NCBI GenBank assembly: GCA_964634205.1
Contig: CAZWKE010000012.1
Span: 1-64,000, forward strand
DNA: 64,000 nt
Direction of reading: 5' to 3'
Source of the DNA: JAFGGG01 sp964634205
GTDB lineage: Bacteria; Spirochaetota; Spirochaetia; SZUA-6; RPPD01
The notes under the pieces are model-generated. The model made no database searches, was not told where the DNA came from, and saw only the letters and a program-made list of their open reading frames with translations. Every line of letters starts with the position of its first letter. The first letter of the stretch is position 1. Below are positions 26,493-35,632 of the stretch, in pieces. Both the position numbers and the translations under genes were made by a program.

Positions 26493-27405
26493 TTTTATGC
26501 ATGATATTGACGCAAGCGGTATCTTTAACAAGGCCCGTCTCAGGGCGTTTTTTTCCAGGCTCGGTTCGCTTATCACCAAACGAAAGGATGATCTCATCCC
26601 GTTTTCTTACGCGTACTCCATCCTAAAACCTCACGGAGAAGCATACCGGGGAATAAAACACATACCAATCTCGCATATTGTGGGCAGTGAGGGCAGGTAT
26701 AAGGATTTTAACCGGGTTTTTCTCCCCAGGGGAGCATATCTGCGTGAGCGCTGGGAGAGGATCAATAAGGCGCACAAGGAGCATATCGAACTGCCGCCGG
26801 TCCGTTTATATGAGATCGGGGGGGTGTATTTTGTGCGTGACGGCAATCACCGTATTTCCGTGGCACTTTCACGCGGTATCGAGTTTGTAGACGCGGAAGT
26901 AACCTCTTTGGAAACGGAAATAGGTTTGCACAAGGATATGAGTAAGGAGGATTTGAAAAAGGCGGTCATTGAGTGTGAGAAAAGGTGCTTTTACGAGGAA
27001 ACCGGTTTGAAGAAATACCGACCTCAGGCGGAGATTGATTTTACCGCTCCCGGTCGTTTTGATGAGTTATTGGAGCATATTCAGGTGCATAAGTATTTTA
27101 TTAATATGAACAAGGACCATGAGATCCCCTATAAAAAAGCGGTGGTTTCCTGGTTTGATAAAGTTTATCTTCCTATTGTACGCATCATAGATGAAGAGAA
27201 TATTATTGCCAAATTCCCGGGAAGGACCTCGGCCGACCTCTATATCTGGATTGTGAAATACTGGGACGGTTTAAAAAAGAAGTACGGCCAGGATTACCCG
27301 ACCGAAAAAGCGGTGAAGCGGTATTCAAAGAAATACGGGGAAGGTTTTTTTGCCAAGTTGAAAAACAGATTCCTGGGCCTTAAAAAAAGAATATCTAAGC
27401 TGTAG
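26473..27405 (+). CDS. ParB/sulfiredoxin-fold domain protein
   Basis: About 310 residues; start ATG at 26473 with GAGGA upstream, inside the end of the metallophosphoesterase gene. Residues about 58-145 follow the ParB/Srx-like pattern: HIPISHIVGSEGRYKDFNRV, then YEIGGVYFVRDGNHRISVAL, where Asp-Gly-Asn-His-Arg is the hallmark of ParB/Srx-like nucleotide-binding sites. The C-terminal half is helical with many basic residues near the end (KAVKRYSKKYGEGFFAKLKN). Not a chromosome-partition ParB, as there is no obvious central DNA-binding domain or parA neighbour. Possibly a nucleotide-dependent regulator paired with the phosphoesterase. Its last 11 bases overlap the convergent lipoprotein gene. 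Confidence 0.7.
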   Translation: MAKMMNDFMHDIDASGIFNKARLRAFFSRLGSLITKRKDDLIPFSYAYSILKPHGEAYRGIKHIPISHIVGSEGRYKDFNRVFLPRGAYLRERWERINKAHKEHIELPPVRLYEIGGVYFVRDGNHRISVALSRGIEFVDAEVTSLETEIGLHKDMSKEDLKKAVIECEKRCFYEETGLKKYRPQAEIDFTAPGRFDELLEHIQVHKYFINMNKDHEIPYKKAVVSWFDKVYLPIVRIIDEENIIAKFPGRTSADLYIWIVKYWDGLKKKYGQDYPTEKAVKRYSKKYGEGFFAKLKNRFLGLKKRISKL

Positions 27406-28105
27406 GCGAAATATCAAAAAAGAGAGCTTTTGTCGTGTCACTCTCGGTGTAGATAAGAAACACGTAATAGTGTTCCTGCCGAAACGTAAACGCCTTGGGA
27501 ACATTCGTCCCCTTTTGTGTATAGAATAAATACTCATCCACCGATTTCTGAAAGGGAAACTGCCAGAACAGCAGATAGCGGCCCGGCGGGATCGTGTAAA
27601 AATTGGAAAGCATATTGGAATCAAGGTCCTGTATGTCGGCCGCAAGGTTCGGGGCCGAGTCCAATACAACCCGCATGTCGGAAACCCGGATCGGTGAGGC
27701 ATTAAAAAAACAAACTTTCGCTCCCTCACCGGTTTCTTCGTTCATGCTGAAATAATTGATGGCACCATCTGTGGTAATGGCAATACAGTAAATCTTTCCC
27801 GGTTTTATCTCGGAAAAATTATCATCTCCGCTGAAATTCCATGAATTCCATCTATTGTCATTTGAGGACTTGAAATAGAGTTGATACCTGCCGAATCGTA
27901 CGGTTTTCCCCACCGGAGCATACGAAAAAGGCTTCACCGCTTTCGCCGTATAAACGGGATCGGTTTCATCTCCAAGCCGTATGTCAATAACGTCATAAAA
28001 GAGGTTTACAAAAAATATTTTCGCCGGTTTTTGTTCCATGGTACAATTGAAACAAAATAATAGTATACAGAACAGAAATAAACCGGCTTTTTCCCATCTA
28101 TTCAT
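27395..28105 (-). CDS. lipoprotein with two related beta domains
   Basis: A 236-residue protein with a hydrophobic leader ending in Phe-Cys-Phe-Asn-Cys; Cys21 would be lipidated, with Asn before it as allowed in spirochaete-type lipoboxes. The mature protein seems to contain two similar strand-rich halves beginning KIFFVNLFYDVIDIRL and KVCFFNASPIRVSDMRVVLD, each continuing to an Arg-Tyr-x-Leu strand (RFGRYQLYF, PPGRYLLFW). This recalls DUF4397-type duplicated beta-sandwiches, but the match is weak. It lies 10 bases downstream of the STAND-like gene and is probably cotranscribed with it. Confidence 0.65.
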   Translation of the reverse strand: MNRWEKAGLFLFCILLFCFNCTMEQKPAKIFFVNLFYDVIDIRLGDETDPVYTAKAVKPFSYAPVGKTVRFGRYQLYFKSSNDNRWNSWNFSGDDNFSEIKPGKIYCIAITTDGAINYFSMNEETGEGAKVCFFNASPIRVSDMRVVLDSAPNLAADIQDLDSNMLSNFYTIPPGRYLLFWQFPFQKSVDEYLFYTQKGTNVPKAFTFRQEHYYVFLIYTESDTTKALFFDISPTA

Positions 28106-28115
28106 TTGGGACCCC

Positions 28116-31100
28116 TTACACTAATTTGTTTTGTTTTGCCTGTTGAAATAAAAGTTTATTCCAATAATTTTTTGACAGGTAATGAATTCTTTGCCTGGGT
28201 TGATCTATTGCAGTTGAGCGTTCCTGCAGATGTTTTAACGCCAGGTTCAGTACGGTCAGGCTGTCGGCGATATCACTGTCCGGGTCTTTGGGTACCGAAC
28301 ATCTGGTGAGGATCAGGTAATAGAGGAAAAAATATAAATGCGCATACGGCTCGTGGGCAGGAAGTTTTTCGCGGATGGTGACGGTGTGCAGCTCGTTTAA
28401 TCCTTCTTTTAAGTGTCCGGTAAAACATCCGGAATAGGCTTTAAACGCCTTCAGCCGGCGCAATAAAGCCGATCCGTTCCGGCACAGGTCGAAACGGCGG
28501 TCCTCGATCATGGAAAATCCGTTTTTCCAGGAAAACCGTTCCGAAAAGAATAAATCGTGTTTTTCCTTGATTCCCAGGGCCTTATCAATCAGCTTTATCG
28601 CCTCGTTGTGTTTATTTTGAATCAGGTTTAGTTCCGCGCGGAAAAATAATGTCTCCCTGTTTTCCGGCAGCGTATCAAGAATCCGAAAAGCGGCCTCGTA
28701 TTCCTCAACATAACCATAGGTCCGGGCTATCCATGCTTTCAATACCGTGTTGCACCCCTTTTGGGAAAATGCGCGGACCAATGCCAGACACTGCTCAAAT
28801 ATCACGCGTGCATCATGGTAAAGCCCCAGGTCAAATTGGATACGCCCTTTAATAAAAAACAACAGATGTTCAAACTGGCGCAGACCGTGTGCCTCGCTTA
28901 AAGCGATTCCGGAGTGAAGATTATGCAGGGCCTGGGTGTAATTTCCGATAAAAAACAGGGTTATCGATTTTAAAAGATAGGCTTTGGCCTGCAGCACCCT
29001 GCTCTTTGTCTCGGACGAGAACTTTCTGGTAAACTCAAAATATTCCAATGCCTCAAAAATACTTCCCTTGGCCAACAGGGCCTGCCCCAATTCCAGATAC
29101 GATTCGCTCATCTTTTCCGTAAACGAGAGTTCCTGAAACGCGAGCGCCGCCTTTTTTGCTTCCTTTACCGCATTGTCCGTCTCTCTTTGGGTGAGAAAAT
29201 ACCGGGAAAGCTGTAGATGCAGGTCCGCATAAATAGGATCGGCCGTATAGGAAAAGGTAATTTGGGTAATTTTTGCGCTTACCAGCTTTTGAGCTTCTTT
29301 TGCTTTACCTTCCAGCAGGAGGTACCGCAAATAATAGGTATTACAGACAAGGTCCACCATCTCGCGCTTGGGTATTTGCGTTTTGTTCTTAACGAGTCCG
29401 GCCGGAAGGTCCAGAAAAAAGCGTGCCGGACGCAGAGATAAGGTATCCATACAGTACTGCAGAATCCGCTGTAGAATATCTGCCAAAGGAGTAAGGTTAT
29501 GCAATCGATAAAGAAGTTTAATCAGGGGAACCGCTCCGAACGGCAGGAAGGACTGTAAATTTTGACTAATAAATCCGTATAGTTTTCGTTCGTAAAACTC
29601 CGCCTGGTTACCAAGATTCTTTTTTAATAAGGTGAACAGCCCCTGGAACAGGGGGGTGTTTTCGTTGGTATAAACAATAAGTCCGGTGTTCTTCAGATAA
29701 GACAGGTAAGCATTGCATGCGCGTTCTTTTAAGCCCACCGACTCAAAAAATACGACAAGTTGTGCATATGGTACTACGGTATGGGTAAGCATTAATACAT
29801 AGAGGAGTATTTTTTCTTCCTCTTTCAATGATTTTATAAACTGCCAGCTTGCCTGCAGGCGCTGTTTTGGAATCTGCAGTGAAAGTTCGGCATGAGGCAG
29901 CCAGCGATAATGATTGTTTGTTTCCTGAATTTTATTGTGGCGGCGCAGGTAGTAGATATAGTGCAGCACCGCGTTATAATTTTCTTCGGACAGCCGGTGA
30001 ATCTGGCGGATAACCCCGGAAGGGACCGTAATATCCGGATAAAGAATATGAAAACAGGTTTTTACTTCTTTTTCCGAAAGCGGCGGGATTTCGATTTTTT
30101 TAATTTTCAATTCACCGAATGCCGGCGGTAATTTTTTTTTCGCTGAAATAAATATCGCTAAAAGATTGTAGCGGTGGGAAAAATCCGTAAGATAGCTTAA
30201 AAGATAGTTATTGAACACCCCACCCGACAGTTCTATGTTATCACAGATTAAAACAGCGGGAAGCGATTTCCGCTGCATCATTTTGCAGTATGCTTCCAGA
30301 TAGAGATGATACGCGTAGAAAATATCTCGGTTTGCGTGATCGGCCATCACATATTTCCCCTGGAGGAAGTCCAGCAAAAGCTGTTTTTTTTCCTCCCAAA
30401 CCTTCTTCATTGGGGGATTCAACCAGGGTTTCAGTTTGTTAATGAACTGTGAATTAATACTATGCACAAAAGGAAGCAGTTGATACAGTATGTCGGTTCC
30501 GGGATTGATAATCGGGATATAAGGGAAAAGTTTTCTGCCGACGTATTTTTTTAATACGTTTTCCGCAATACTCCTGGCCAAAACACGCCGGCGGCTGTGA
30601 ATAAGAAAGACGCTGCATTTTCCCGGGGCAGGTTTGATACGGGAAAAGATTTTCAACAATTTATCAAAATTATCTTTTTTTATCCTTTGTATTTGAGAAA
30701 TATATTTTTCGGTCTGTATGGATTGTTTTTTAAAGGTGATGCTGAGATAATCTCCCACTTCGTCTATCACATCAATGGTTTTGAACAAGGATTTATTGCT
30801 CTTATGAATCCATAAACCTTCTTCTTCCTTAATTCCGAAGAGGATCTGTTGAAAATCGTGAAGCAGTACTTCACCGTCCGTAGACGGCCGGGCAGAGAGA
30901 AACAGGTTGTATCCGTGCAGCCGCTTTTTCCCGTTATTCAGGATGGAATAGAAGACCAGGACGGAATCAAGGATATTTTCCGTCTCCAATTGTTTTTCGT
31001 CCCCAAGGCAGAAGAGGAATAAGCCGTTTTTATTATGGAGCACCTCTATGCCTCTTTCTTCGATGAGCTTGTTGAAACCGTGATCAATTTTAGAGAGAAA

Positions 31101-31160
31101 GGGTACTCCGATTTTTAAAAGCTGCTTAAAAGAATAGATCTCAATATAGAGATATACCAT
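28116..31160 (-). CDS. STAND-like signalling protein with TPR repeats and no Walker A
   Basis: A 1014-residue cytoplasmic protein. The first about 120 residues (YLYIEIYSFKQLLKIGVPFL) have the layout of a degenerate nucleotide-cyclase-like domain. An ATPase-like region follows (about 180-450) with VFLIHSRRRVLARSIAENVL where a P-loop should be: no Gly-Lys-Thr/Ser. A Walker-B-like LPAVLICDNIELSG is present. A helical region and about ten TPR-type repeats fill the C-terminal half (for example SYLELGQALLAKGSIFEALE). This order resembles STAND/LuxR-MalT-type regulators but without an HTH. ATP hydrolysis looks unlikely. Translation starts at 31160 without a clear ribosome site, 220 bases divergent from the SpoIIE-type gene. 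Confidence 0.65.
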   Translation of the reverse strand: MVYLYIEIYSFKQLLKIGVPFLSKIDHGFNKLIEERGIEVLHNKNGLFLFCLGDEKQLETENILDSVLVFYSILNNGKKRLHGYNLFLSARPSTDGEVLLHDFQQILFGIKEEEGLWIHKSNKSLFKTIDVIDEVGDYLSITFKKQSIQTEKYISQIQRIKKDNFDKLLKIFSRIKPAPGKCSVFLIHSRRRVLARSIAENVLKKYVGRKLFPYIPIINPGTDILYQLLPFVHSINSQFINKLKPWLNPPMKKVWEEKKQLLLDFLQGKYVMADHANRDIFYAYHLYLEAYCKMMQRKSLPAVLICDNIELSGGVFNNYLLSYLTDFSHRYNLLAIFISAKKKLPPAFGELKIKKIEIPPLSEKEVKTCFHILYPDITVPSGVIRQIHRLSEENYNAVLHYIYYLRRHNKIQETNNHYRWLPHAELSLQIPKQRLQASWQFIKSLKEEEKILLYVLMLTHTVVPYAQLVVFFESVGLKERACNAYLSYLKNTGLIVYTNENTPLFQGLFTLLKKNLGNQAEFYERKLYGFISQNLQSFLPFGAVPLIKLLYRLHNLTPLADILQRILQYCMDTLSLRPARFFLDLPAGLVKNKTQIPKREMVDLVCNTYYLRYLLLEGKAKEAQKLVSAKITQITFSYTADPIYADLHLQLSRYFLTQRETDNAVKEAKKAALAFQELSFTEKMSESYLELGQALLAKGSIFEALEYFEFTRKFSSETKSRVLQAKAYLLKSITLFFIGNYTQALHNLHSGIALSEAHGLRQFEHLLFFIKGRIQFDLGLYHDARVIFEQCLALVRAFSQKGCNTVLKAWIARTYGYVEEYEAAFRILDTLPENRETLFFRAELNLIQNKHNEAIKLIDKALGIKEKHDLFFSERFSWKNGFSMIEDRRFDLCRNGSALLRRLKAFKAYSGCFTGHLKEGLNELHTVTIREKLPAHEPYAHLYFFLYYLILTRCSVPKDPDSDIADSLTVLNLALKHLQERSTAIDQPRQRIHYLSKNYWNKLLFQQAKQNKLV

Positions 31161-31270
31161 GTCTATTTTTAACAGAAGAACGGCATTTTTTCAAACAGAT
31201 TTAGCGGGAGGAATAAAAAAAATTTATCAAAAATCATCCTCTTGACTCTTTTTATTATTAAGTGTTAGAC

Positions 31271-31299
31271 TTGACTTATACAAAAATACGCCGAATAAT
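31271..31299 (+). promoter_or_regulatory. promoter for partner-switching genes
   Basis: TTGACT (31271-31276), 17 bases, then AATAAT (31294-31299), five of six to consensus. A second TTGACT at 31242-31247 with TAGACT 18 bases on could be an alternative. The first gene starts at 31379, leaving a leader of about 75 bases. Confidence 0.5.
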
Positions 31300-31378
31300 A
31301 TAAAGTAACAGTATAAATTTATCTAAATTGACCTGTAACAGGACTCGTGGGATAGTTTATGCATTATAGGTAGAAGGC

Positions 31379-33385
31379 ATGCAGTTTACGGATATACTTA
31401 GGGCTATAGTTGATACATTTCTTATCGGGAAGCTGATATTTATTTTTATCATAGGTATCTTCTATAGATATATCAAGGGCAGAGTATCCTCACCATCCAT
31501 CAATATACTGAAATATGTGATCATAATACTTGTGCTGCGTGACCTTTTGTACAGCGGCTTATATTTGCTGCTTCCTTACATTAACAGCACTATTAAGGAT
31601 TCCGGTATTATTCTGGTTATTTCAGATATATTAATTATCGGGGTATACCTCCTCTGGTTACGCAGTTTTACCGGAAAAAGAAAATACGACCTGATCTTTT
31701 ATATTTTAAACGCGGCGTTTTTTGTGCTTGTTGTTGTTAACCTGTTGATGCAGCTCAGCAGCCGGTATGTTATGTTTGAAAAGCTGGTTCCCCATTTATG
31801 GATACTCGCCAACCTGGTTTATCTCGGCGTGACCTTCTACGGGGTAACGGTCTACAACACGGAAAATCCGGTCATGGTAATCAGCGCACGTCTGGAAATC
31901 ATCCGTATTCCCATTATCTCCCAGTTGGGAATTCTTTCCGCCCTGCTGTTTTTTAATGCCGCGTATCACTCGGTGTTTATTCAGTATATCTGTATCCCCT
32001 TCTCCTATTTTCTGCATCTCTATGTTCTGTATAAATACAGCATTCAGCATGAAAAAGAACAAACCGACAAGTTCGATTTTTTACAGAATGATTTGGATTC
32101 ATTATTTGAGTTTATGCGTAATCTGGGAAGCGCAATTGCGGAGAAACTGGACCTGAGCCAGATCCTGAACTTTATTATTGCATCCGCCACAAAGAGCACA
32201 AACGCTGATGCCGGTGCCATTCTTTTGGTGGATGAGTTCGAGGATATTTTACGGGTGGAGGCGGTAAACGGGATTTTCCCCCCGCCGTATGACGCCCCGA
32301 ACCAGATCAAACTGAAAATATCGAGTATTCAATCGTACTTTAAATCCATCCCCATCAAAATCGGCGAGACAATTCTGGGAGAGGCGGCCAAAATAGGGAG
32401 ACCGATTTTTGTCCGTAATACGGCGACCGATAATCGCATGGAAAACAATACCAAAAATGATACCCTCTATGTCAGCTCGATCATCGTTATTCCACTCCTG
32501 GTTTCAAAGCGTATTCTGGGCGTACTTTCCATTATTAAGCGTGAACGGGGAAAGTTTTTTACGGAAAATGATTTCGATCATATTAAAACCTTCGCCGATT
32601 ATGCTTCGCTGACCATTGACTTTATCATGACCTATATGGAGTTGATTGAAAAACGTGAAATGGAAAGGGAGTTGGGAATCGCCGCGGAGATCCAGCAAAA
32701 ACTGCTCCCCAGTAAAATACCGAAATTTGAGAAGGCGGCGATCGGAGCTTTTTCCATCCCGGCAAAAGGTGTCAGCGGAGACTATTTTGACGTACTGCCC
32801 CTGCAGAAGGACAAGGTTGCCCTGGTTATTTGTGATGTTGCGGGAAAGGGTGTTCCGGCGGCACTGGTAATGGTCATGATACGCTCCATTCTACATCTTA
32901 TAACCTCATCGGATAAGGACGCGCGAACTATTGTGACCTGGATCAACCGAGGTATTACCGGTCGAATCGATATCGATCATTTCGCTACCTTAAGTTTTAT
33001 GATCTATGATCAGAACAGTGGAAAGATTACCTATTCCAACGCCGCACATCACCCGTTATTGATGTTCCGCAAGAAAACCGGTAAACTGGAGAATATCGAT
33101 ACCGAAGGGCTCCCCATCGGGATCGAGCGTGGTACAAAATACGAACAAAAAAGTTTTCGGATAGAAAAAGGCGATGTTGCAGTTCTTTATACCGACGGAA
33201 TAATCGAAGCCATGAATGCCAACGGAGACCAGTATTCATTTGAATCGCTGGCAAAGGTTGTGTTAAAGAATGCGCATCTTTCACCGAATGAGTTGATTGA
33301 TAAAATCAAGGCGGATCTAAAAGTATTTGTCGGGAATGCGCCACAGCATGACGATCAAACACTTTTACTTATGAAAGTTAATTAA
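31379..33385 (+). CDS. membrane GAF-SpoIIE (RsbU-like) serine phosphatase
   Basis: A 668-residue integral membrane phosphatase. The first about 220 residues hold about seven membrane helices, then a GAF domain (about 240-420; starting ILNFIIASATKSTNADAGAI), then a PP2C/SpoIIE catalytic domain with metal ligands in GVSGDYFDV, LVICDVAGKGVPAALV, LYTDGIIEA and QHDDQTLLL. Such enzymes dephosphorylate a STAS-domain antagonist and so free an anti-sigma kinase for partner switching. The STAS and kinase genes follow directly (21 and 15 bases), giving a complete module. The signal sensed by the membrane or GAF part is unknown. Confidence 0.92.
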   Translation: MQFTDILRAIVDTFLIGKLIFIFIIGIFYRYIKGRVSSPSINILKYVIIILVLRDLLYSGLYLLLPYINSTIKDSGIILVISDILIIGVYLLWLRSFTGKRKYDLIFYILNAAFFVLVVVNLLMQLSSRYVMFEKLVPHLWILANLVYLGVTFYGVTVYNTENPVMVISARLEIIRIPIISQLGILSALLFFNAAYHSVFIQYICIPFSYFLHLYVLYKYSIQHEKEQTDKFDFLQNDLDSLFEFMRNLGSAIAEKLDLSQILNFIIASATKSTNADAGAILLVDEFEDILRVEAVNGIFPPPYDAPNQIKLKISSIQSYFKSIPIKIGETILGEAAKIGRPIFVRNTATDNRMENNTKNDTLYVSSIIVIPLLVSKRILGVLSIIKRERGKFFTENDFDHIKTFADYASLTIDFIMTYMELIEKREMERELGIAAEIQQKLLPSKIPKFEKAAIGAFSIPAKGVSGDYFDVLPLQKDKVALVICDVAGKGVPAALVMVMIRSILHLITSSDKDARTIVTWINRGITGRIDIDHFATLSFMIYDQNSGKITYSNAAHHPLLMFRKKTGKLENIDTEGLPIGIERGTKYEQKSFRIEKGDVAVLYTDGIIEAMNANGDQYSFESLAKVVLKNAHLSPNELIDKIKADLKVFVGNAPQHDDQTLLLMKVN

Positions 33386-33406
33386 GCGAAAGGAGAGAGG
33401 AACAAG

Positions 33407-33745
33407 ATGGAATTGAAGGTTCGAAAATATTCAAATACGTATATAATCGATGTTAATGGAGAGATGGACCTCTATAATTCTTACAAGCTGAAAGAATTAG
33501 TGTTGAAAATGATCGAAAAGAAAATCGGCCAATTTATTATTAATTTGGAAAATGTTGATTATATCGATAGTAGTGGAATAGGTGCGCTTATTTATATCTG
33601 TTCAACCATTAAGAAGATGAACATGAAGCTGCAAATAACGAATATCCACGGCTCGGTAAAGAAAGTCATTGAACTAACCAAACTTATGGGGTATTTCCCC
33701 ATTGCTAATAGTGTAGAAGACGCAATAAGCAAAATAGAGCAGTAA
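33407..33745 (+). CDS. STAS anti-anti-sigma factor
   Basis: A 112-residue single STAS domain of the SpoIIAA/RsbV type. The phosphorylation loop is YIDSSGIGALIYI; Ser55, right after Asp54, is placed like the phosphorylated Ser of SpoIIAA. In the unphosphorylated form it should bind the HATPase kinase encoded next. AAGGAGAG precedes the ATG. Between the phosphatase (21 bases upstream) and the kinase (15 bases downstream). Confidence 0.92.
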   Translation: MELKVRKYSNTYIIDVNGEMDLYNSYKLKELVLKMIEKKIGQFIINLENVDYIDSSGIGALIYICSTIKKMNMKLQITNIHGSVKKVIELTKLMGYFPIANSVEDAISKIEQ

Positions 33746-33760
33746 GAAGGGGGGAAACGA

Positions 33761-34312
33761 ATGAGTGAATTTAAATTGCTTAAGTCAGATGAGAACAGTA
33801 AGTTATTTGATACAACAGGAATGTTTTTTAAGGAGTTTAACAGCGATTTCAGGCAGATACGATACTATACGTTGCTGGTGGTACAGAAGGCGCCGCCGGA
33901 GATTAAAGAAATTAATTTACTTGAACAACAGATCAGTGAGATTATAAAAAACGCCGTAAAGCACGGAAATGATTGTGATATAAACAAAAAGGTCAAAGTC
34001 TGGTATTATTTTGACACTGAGAAAGCACACCTTATTGTTGAGGATGAGGGAGACGGCTTTAAGGAACTGGAAAGCTGGAACACGTTTAATAAGAAACGGA
34101 TAAATTGTTTTGTCAACCAAAACTTTGAAGAAATGGAAAAATACGTTTCTTTCAGAACAAAAGACAGCGATGAAAACGACAGTGGTAATGCGCTTTTCGC
34201 TGCGGTAGAATACTGGAACGGCGGAGTTGTTTTTAATAAAAAGAGAAACAAGGTTGCTGTGTTGAAAACTTTTCCCAAGAAACGACACGGAATAAACTTA
34301 GATAGTATGTAG
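33761..34312 (+). CDS. anti-sigma/HATPase serine kinase (RsbW-like)
   Basis: A 183-residue GHKL kinase. The N-box is EQQISEIIKNAVKHGN with the Mg-binding Asn, and the G1 box is VEDEGDGF. Residues 90-183 are longer than in a minimal RsbW and include NDSGNALFAAVEYWNGGVVF at the end of the fold. It should phosphorylate the STAS protein and bind a sigma factor or other target. No sigma factor is encoded beside it, so the target is elsewhere in the genome. Its stop lies 3 bases from the convergent PilZ gene stop. Confidence 0.88.
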   Translation: MSEFKLLKSDENSKLFDTTGMFFKEFNSDFRQIRYYTLLVVQKAPPEIKEINLLEQQISEIIKNAVKHGNDCDINKKVKVWYYFDTEKAHLIVEDEGDGFKELESWNTFNKKRINCFVNQNFEEMEKYVSFRTKDSDENDSGNALFAAVEYWNGGVVFNKKRNKVAVLKTFPKKRHGINLDSM

Positions 34313-34315
34313 AGA

Positions 34316-35563
34316 TCAGACCGGGGGAGGGGGGGATCCTCCCTCCCAGCTTACCTCATCTTTTTTTGTAAAAATCTTTCCGTATAAATATTCAAAAAGA
34401 AACCTGAAATCCGCATCCGAAATTCGTAAAAACTGGACCGCGAAATAAAATGTGGATAAATCTTTGAATTTTCGCATAACCCGGGAGCCGATAACGATCT
34501 TTTTTTCGTTAATTGTCACCATGATATCCATATCGTCAAGCATGGTAAGTTTATTGTCTATATCCTGTGATTGGGTTGCAAAAAGCAACCCCGAACCGCT
34601 TATATCGATAATAGGCTCCTGATAATTGACGGCGCCCCCGGATTTCTGTTTAAAGTAGCCGTGCTTTTCCAGGGAATAGCTTAATACCTTGGAAAACTGG
34701 TACGTGTAATGAATGAGATCGATTCCAAACGCCTTATCAGCAGGTTTATCATTTGCCGCATGGATGTAGCCGATAGCATATTCATGATACAATATCGGGC
34801 AGTAAATTTCAGCAACAATGTTGTTTTTATGTTTCTTATAAAGCAGGGATGCGATTTCACTATGCACAAGGTCTTGCGCAACACCCGTGCTTTCAAAAAA
34901 ACGCGTGAATTCATTTTGTGAGATCACCAACTGGGAAAGAGGTGAGTTTTCTCCCGGAAGCTCCCCCTTCGTGTCGGGGATCCATAGTATTTTCCCTATG
35001 CGGGTAATCAGGTTTTCCTCCGGGGTTGACGGCGGTTTTTCGCGAAACATGACGATGGTATTGTTTGTGCTGATTTTCCCCAAGTGCTCTTTGAACGATT
35101 TTATCAAATCGGCTATGCTTGTGGCGTCAAACAAATCTGATTTCGGCGGTTCTTCAATTATGGCAAACGTATCCGTTTTGGGAAAATTAAGCTCAATGGT
35201 ATTGCCCTTGAGCTTAAAACTCACCTTCATATTTTTGGTGTTTATGCGTTCATATTTCCGCTCGGGATTTTTACAAAAATTATCAGTGTTTTCGATAATC
35301 AGTGATTTATCGTCACGGCGCAAAACAGTGCTGGATAAGGTGACATAGGTAGTATCAATTGAACCGAACAGCCTTACCGCTTCGTTTTTTATGAATTCCA
35401 CTACCGGATTGTCTTTGGGTCTCAGGAATATTTCGCTATCGCTGTATTGGGTGATGAAAAAACCCGCCTGTTTTCTGTCACCGTGAACGATTACCGGAAT
35501 ATCGCGATCCAACAGGGTTTTCAGCATAAACTCTTTTTCAATTCTTTTTACGTGTATCCCCAT
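34316..35563 (-). CDS. PilZ-type c-di-GMP receptor with DUF1577-like layout
   Basis: A 415-residue cytoplasmic protein. The N-terminal about 95 residues resemble a YcgR-N-like beta domain. An RxxxR motif lies at Arg102-Lys-Tyr-Glu-Arg106, and the second PilZ motif, DISGSGLLF, only near residue 325. The approximately 215 intervening residues include a GAF-like stretch (VAEIYCPILYHEYAIGYIHA). A GAF-like insert within or before a PilZ domain is the layout I associate with DUF1577 proteins of Leptospira. If both motifs fold together it would bind c-di-GMP. The extreme C-terminus is Gly-Gly-Ser-Pro-Pro-Pro-Pro-Val, encoded in a G/C-run hairpin. Preceded by a lipoprotein gene on the same strand (69-base gap). 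Confidence 0.7.
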   Translation of the reverse strand: MGIHVKRIEKEFMLKTLLDRDIPVIVHGDRKQAGFFITQYSDSEIFLRPKDNPVVEFIKNEAVRLFGSIDTTYVTLSSTVLRRDDKSLIIENTDNFCKNPERKYERINTKNMKVSFKLKGNTIELNFPKTDTFAIIEEPPKSDLFDATSIADLIKSFKEHLGKISTNNTIVMFREKPPSTPEENLITRIGKILWIPDTKGELPGENSPLSQLVISQNEFTRFFESTGVAQDLVHSEIASLLYKKHKNNIVAEIYCPILYHEYAIGYIHAANDKPADKAFGIDLIHYTYQFSKVLSYSLEKHGYFKQKSGGAVNYQEPIIDISGSGLLFATQSQDIDNKLTMLDDMDIMVTINEKKIVIGSRVMRKFKDLSTFYFAVQFLRISDADFRFLFEYLYGKIFTKKDEVSWEGGSPPPPV

Positions 35564-35632
35564 CGCCGTCCTTTTTATACAAGCATAAAAGAAATCGCCG
35601 CTTACATCAAGACCATCATTACGCTGCTGTCA

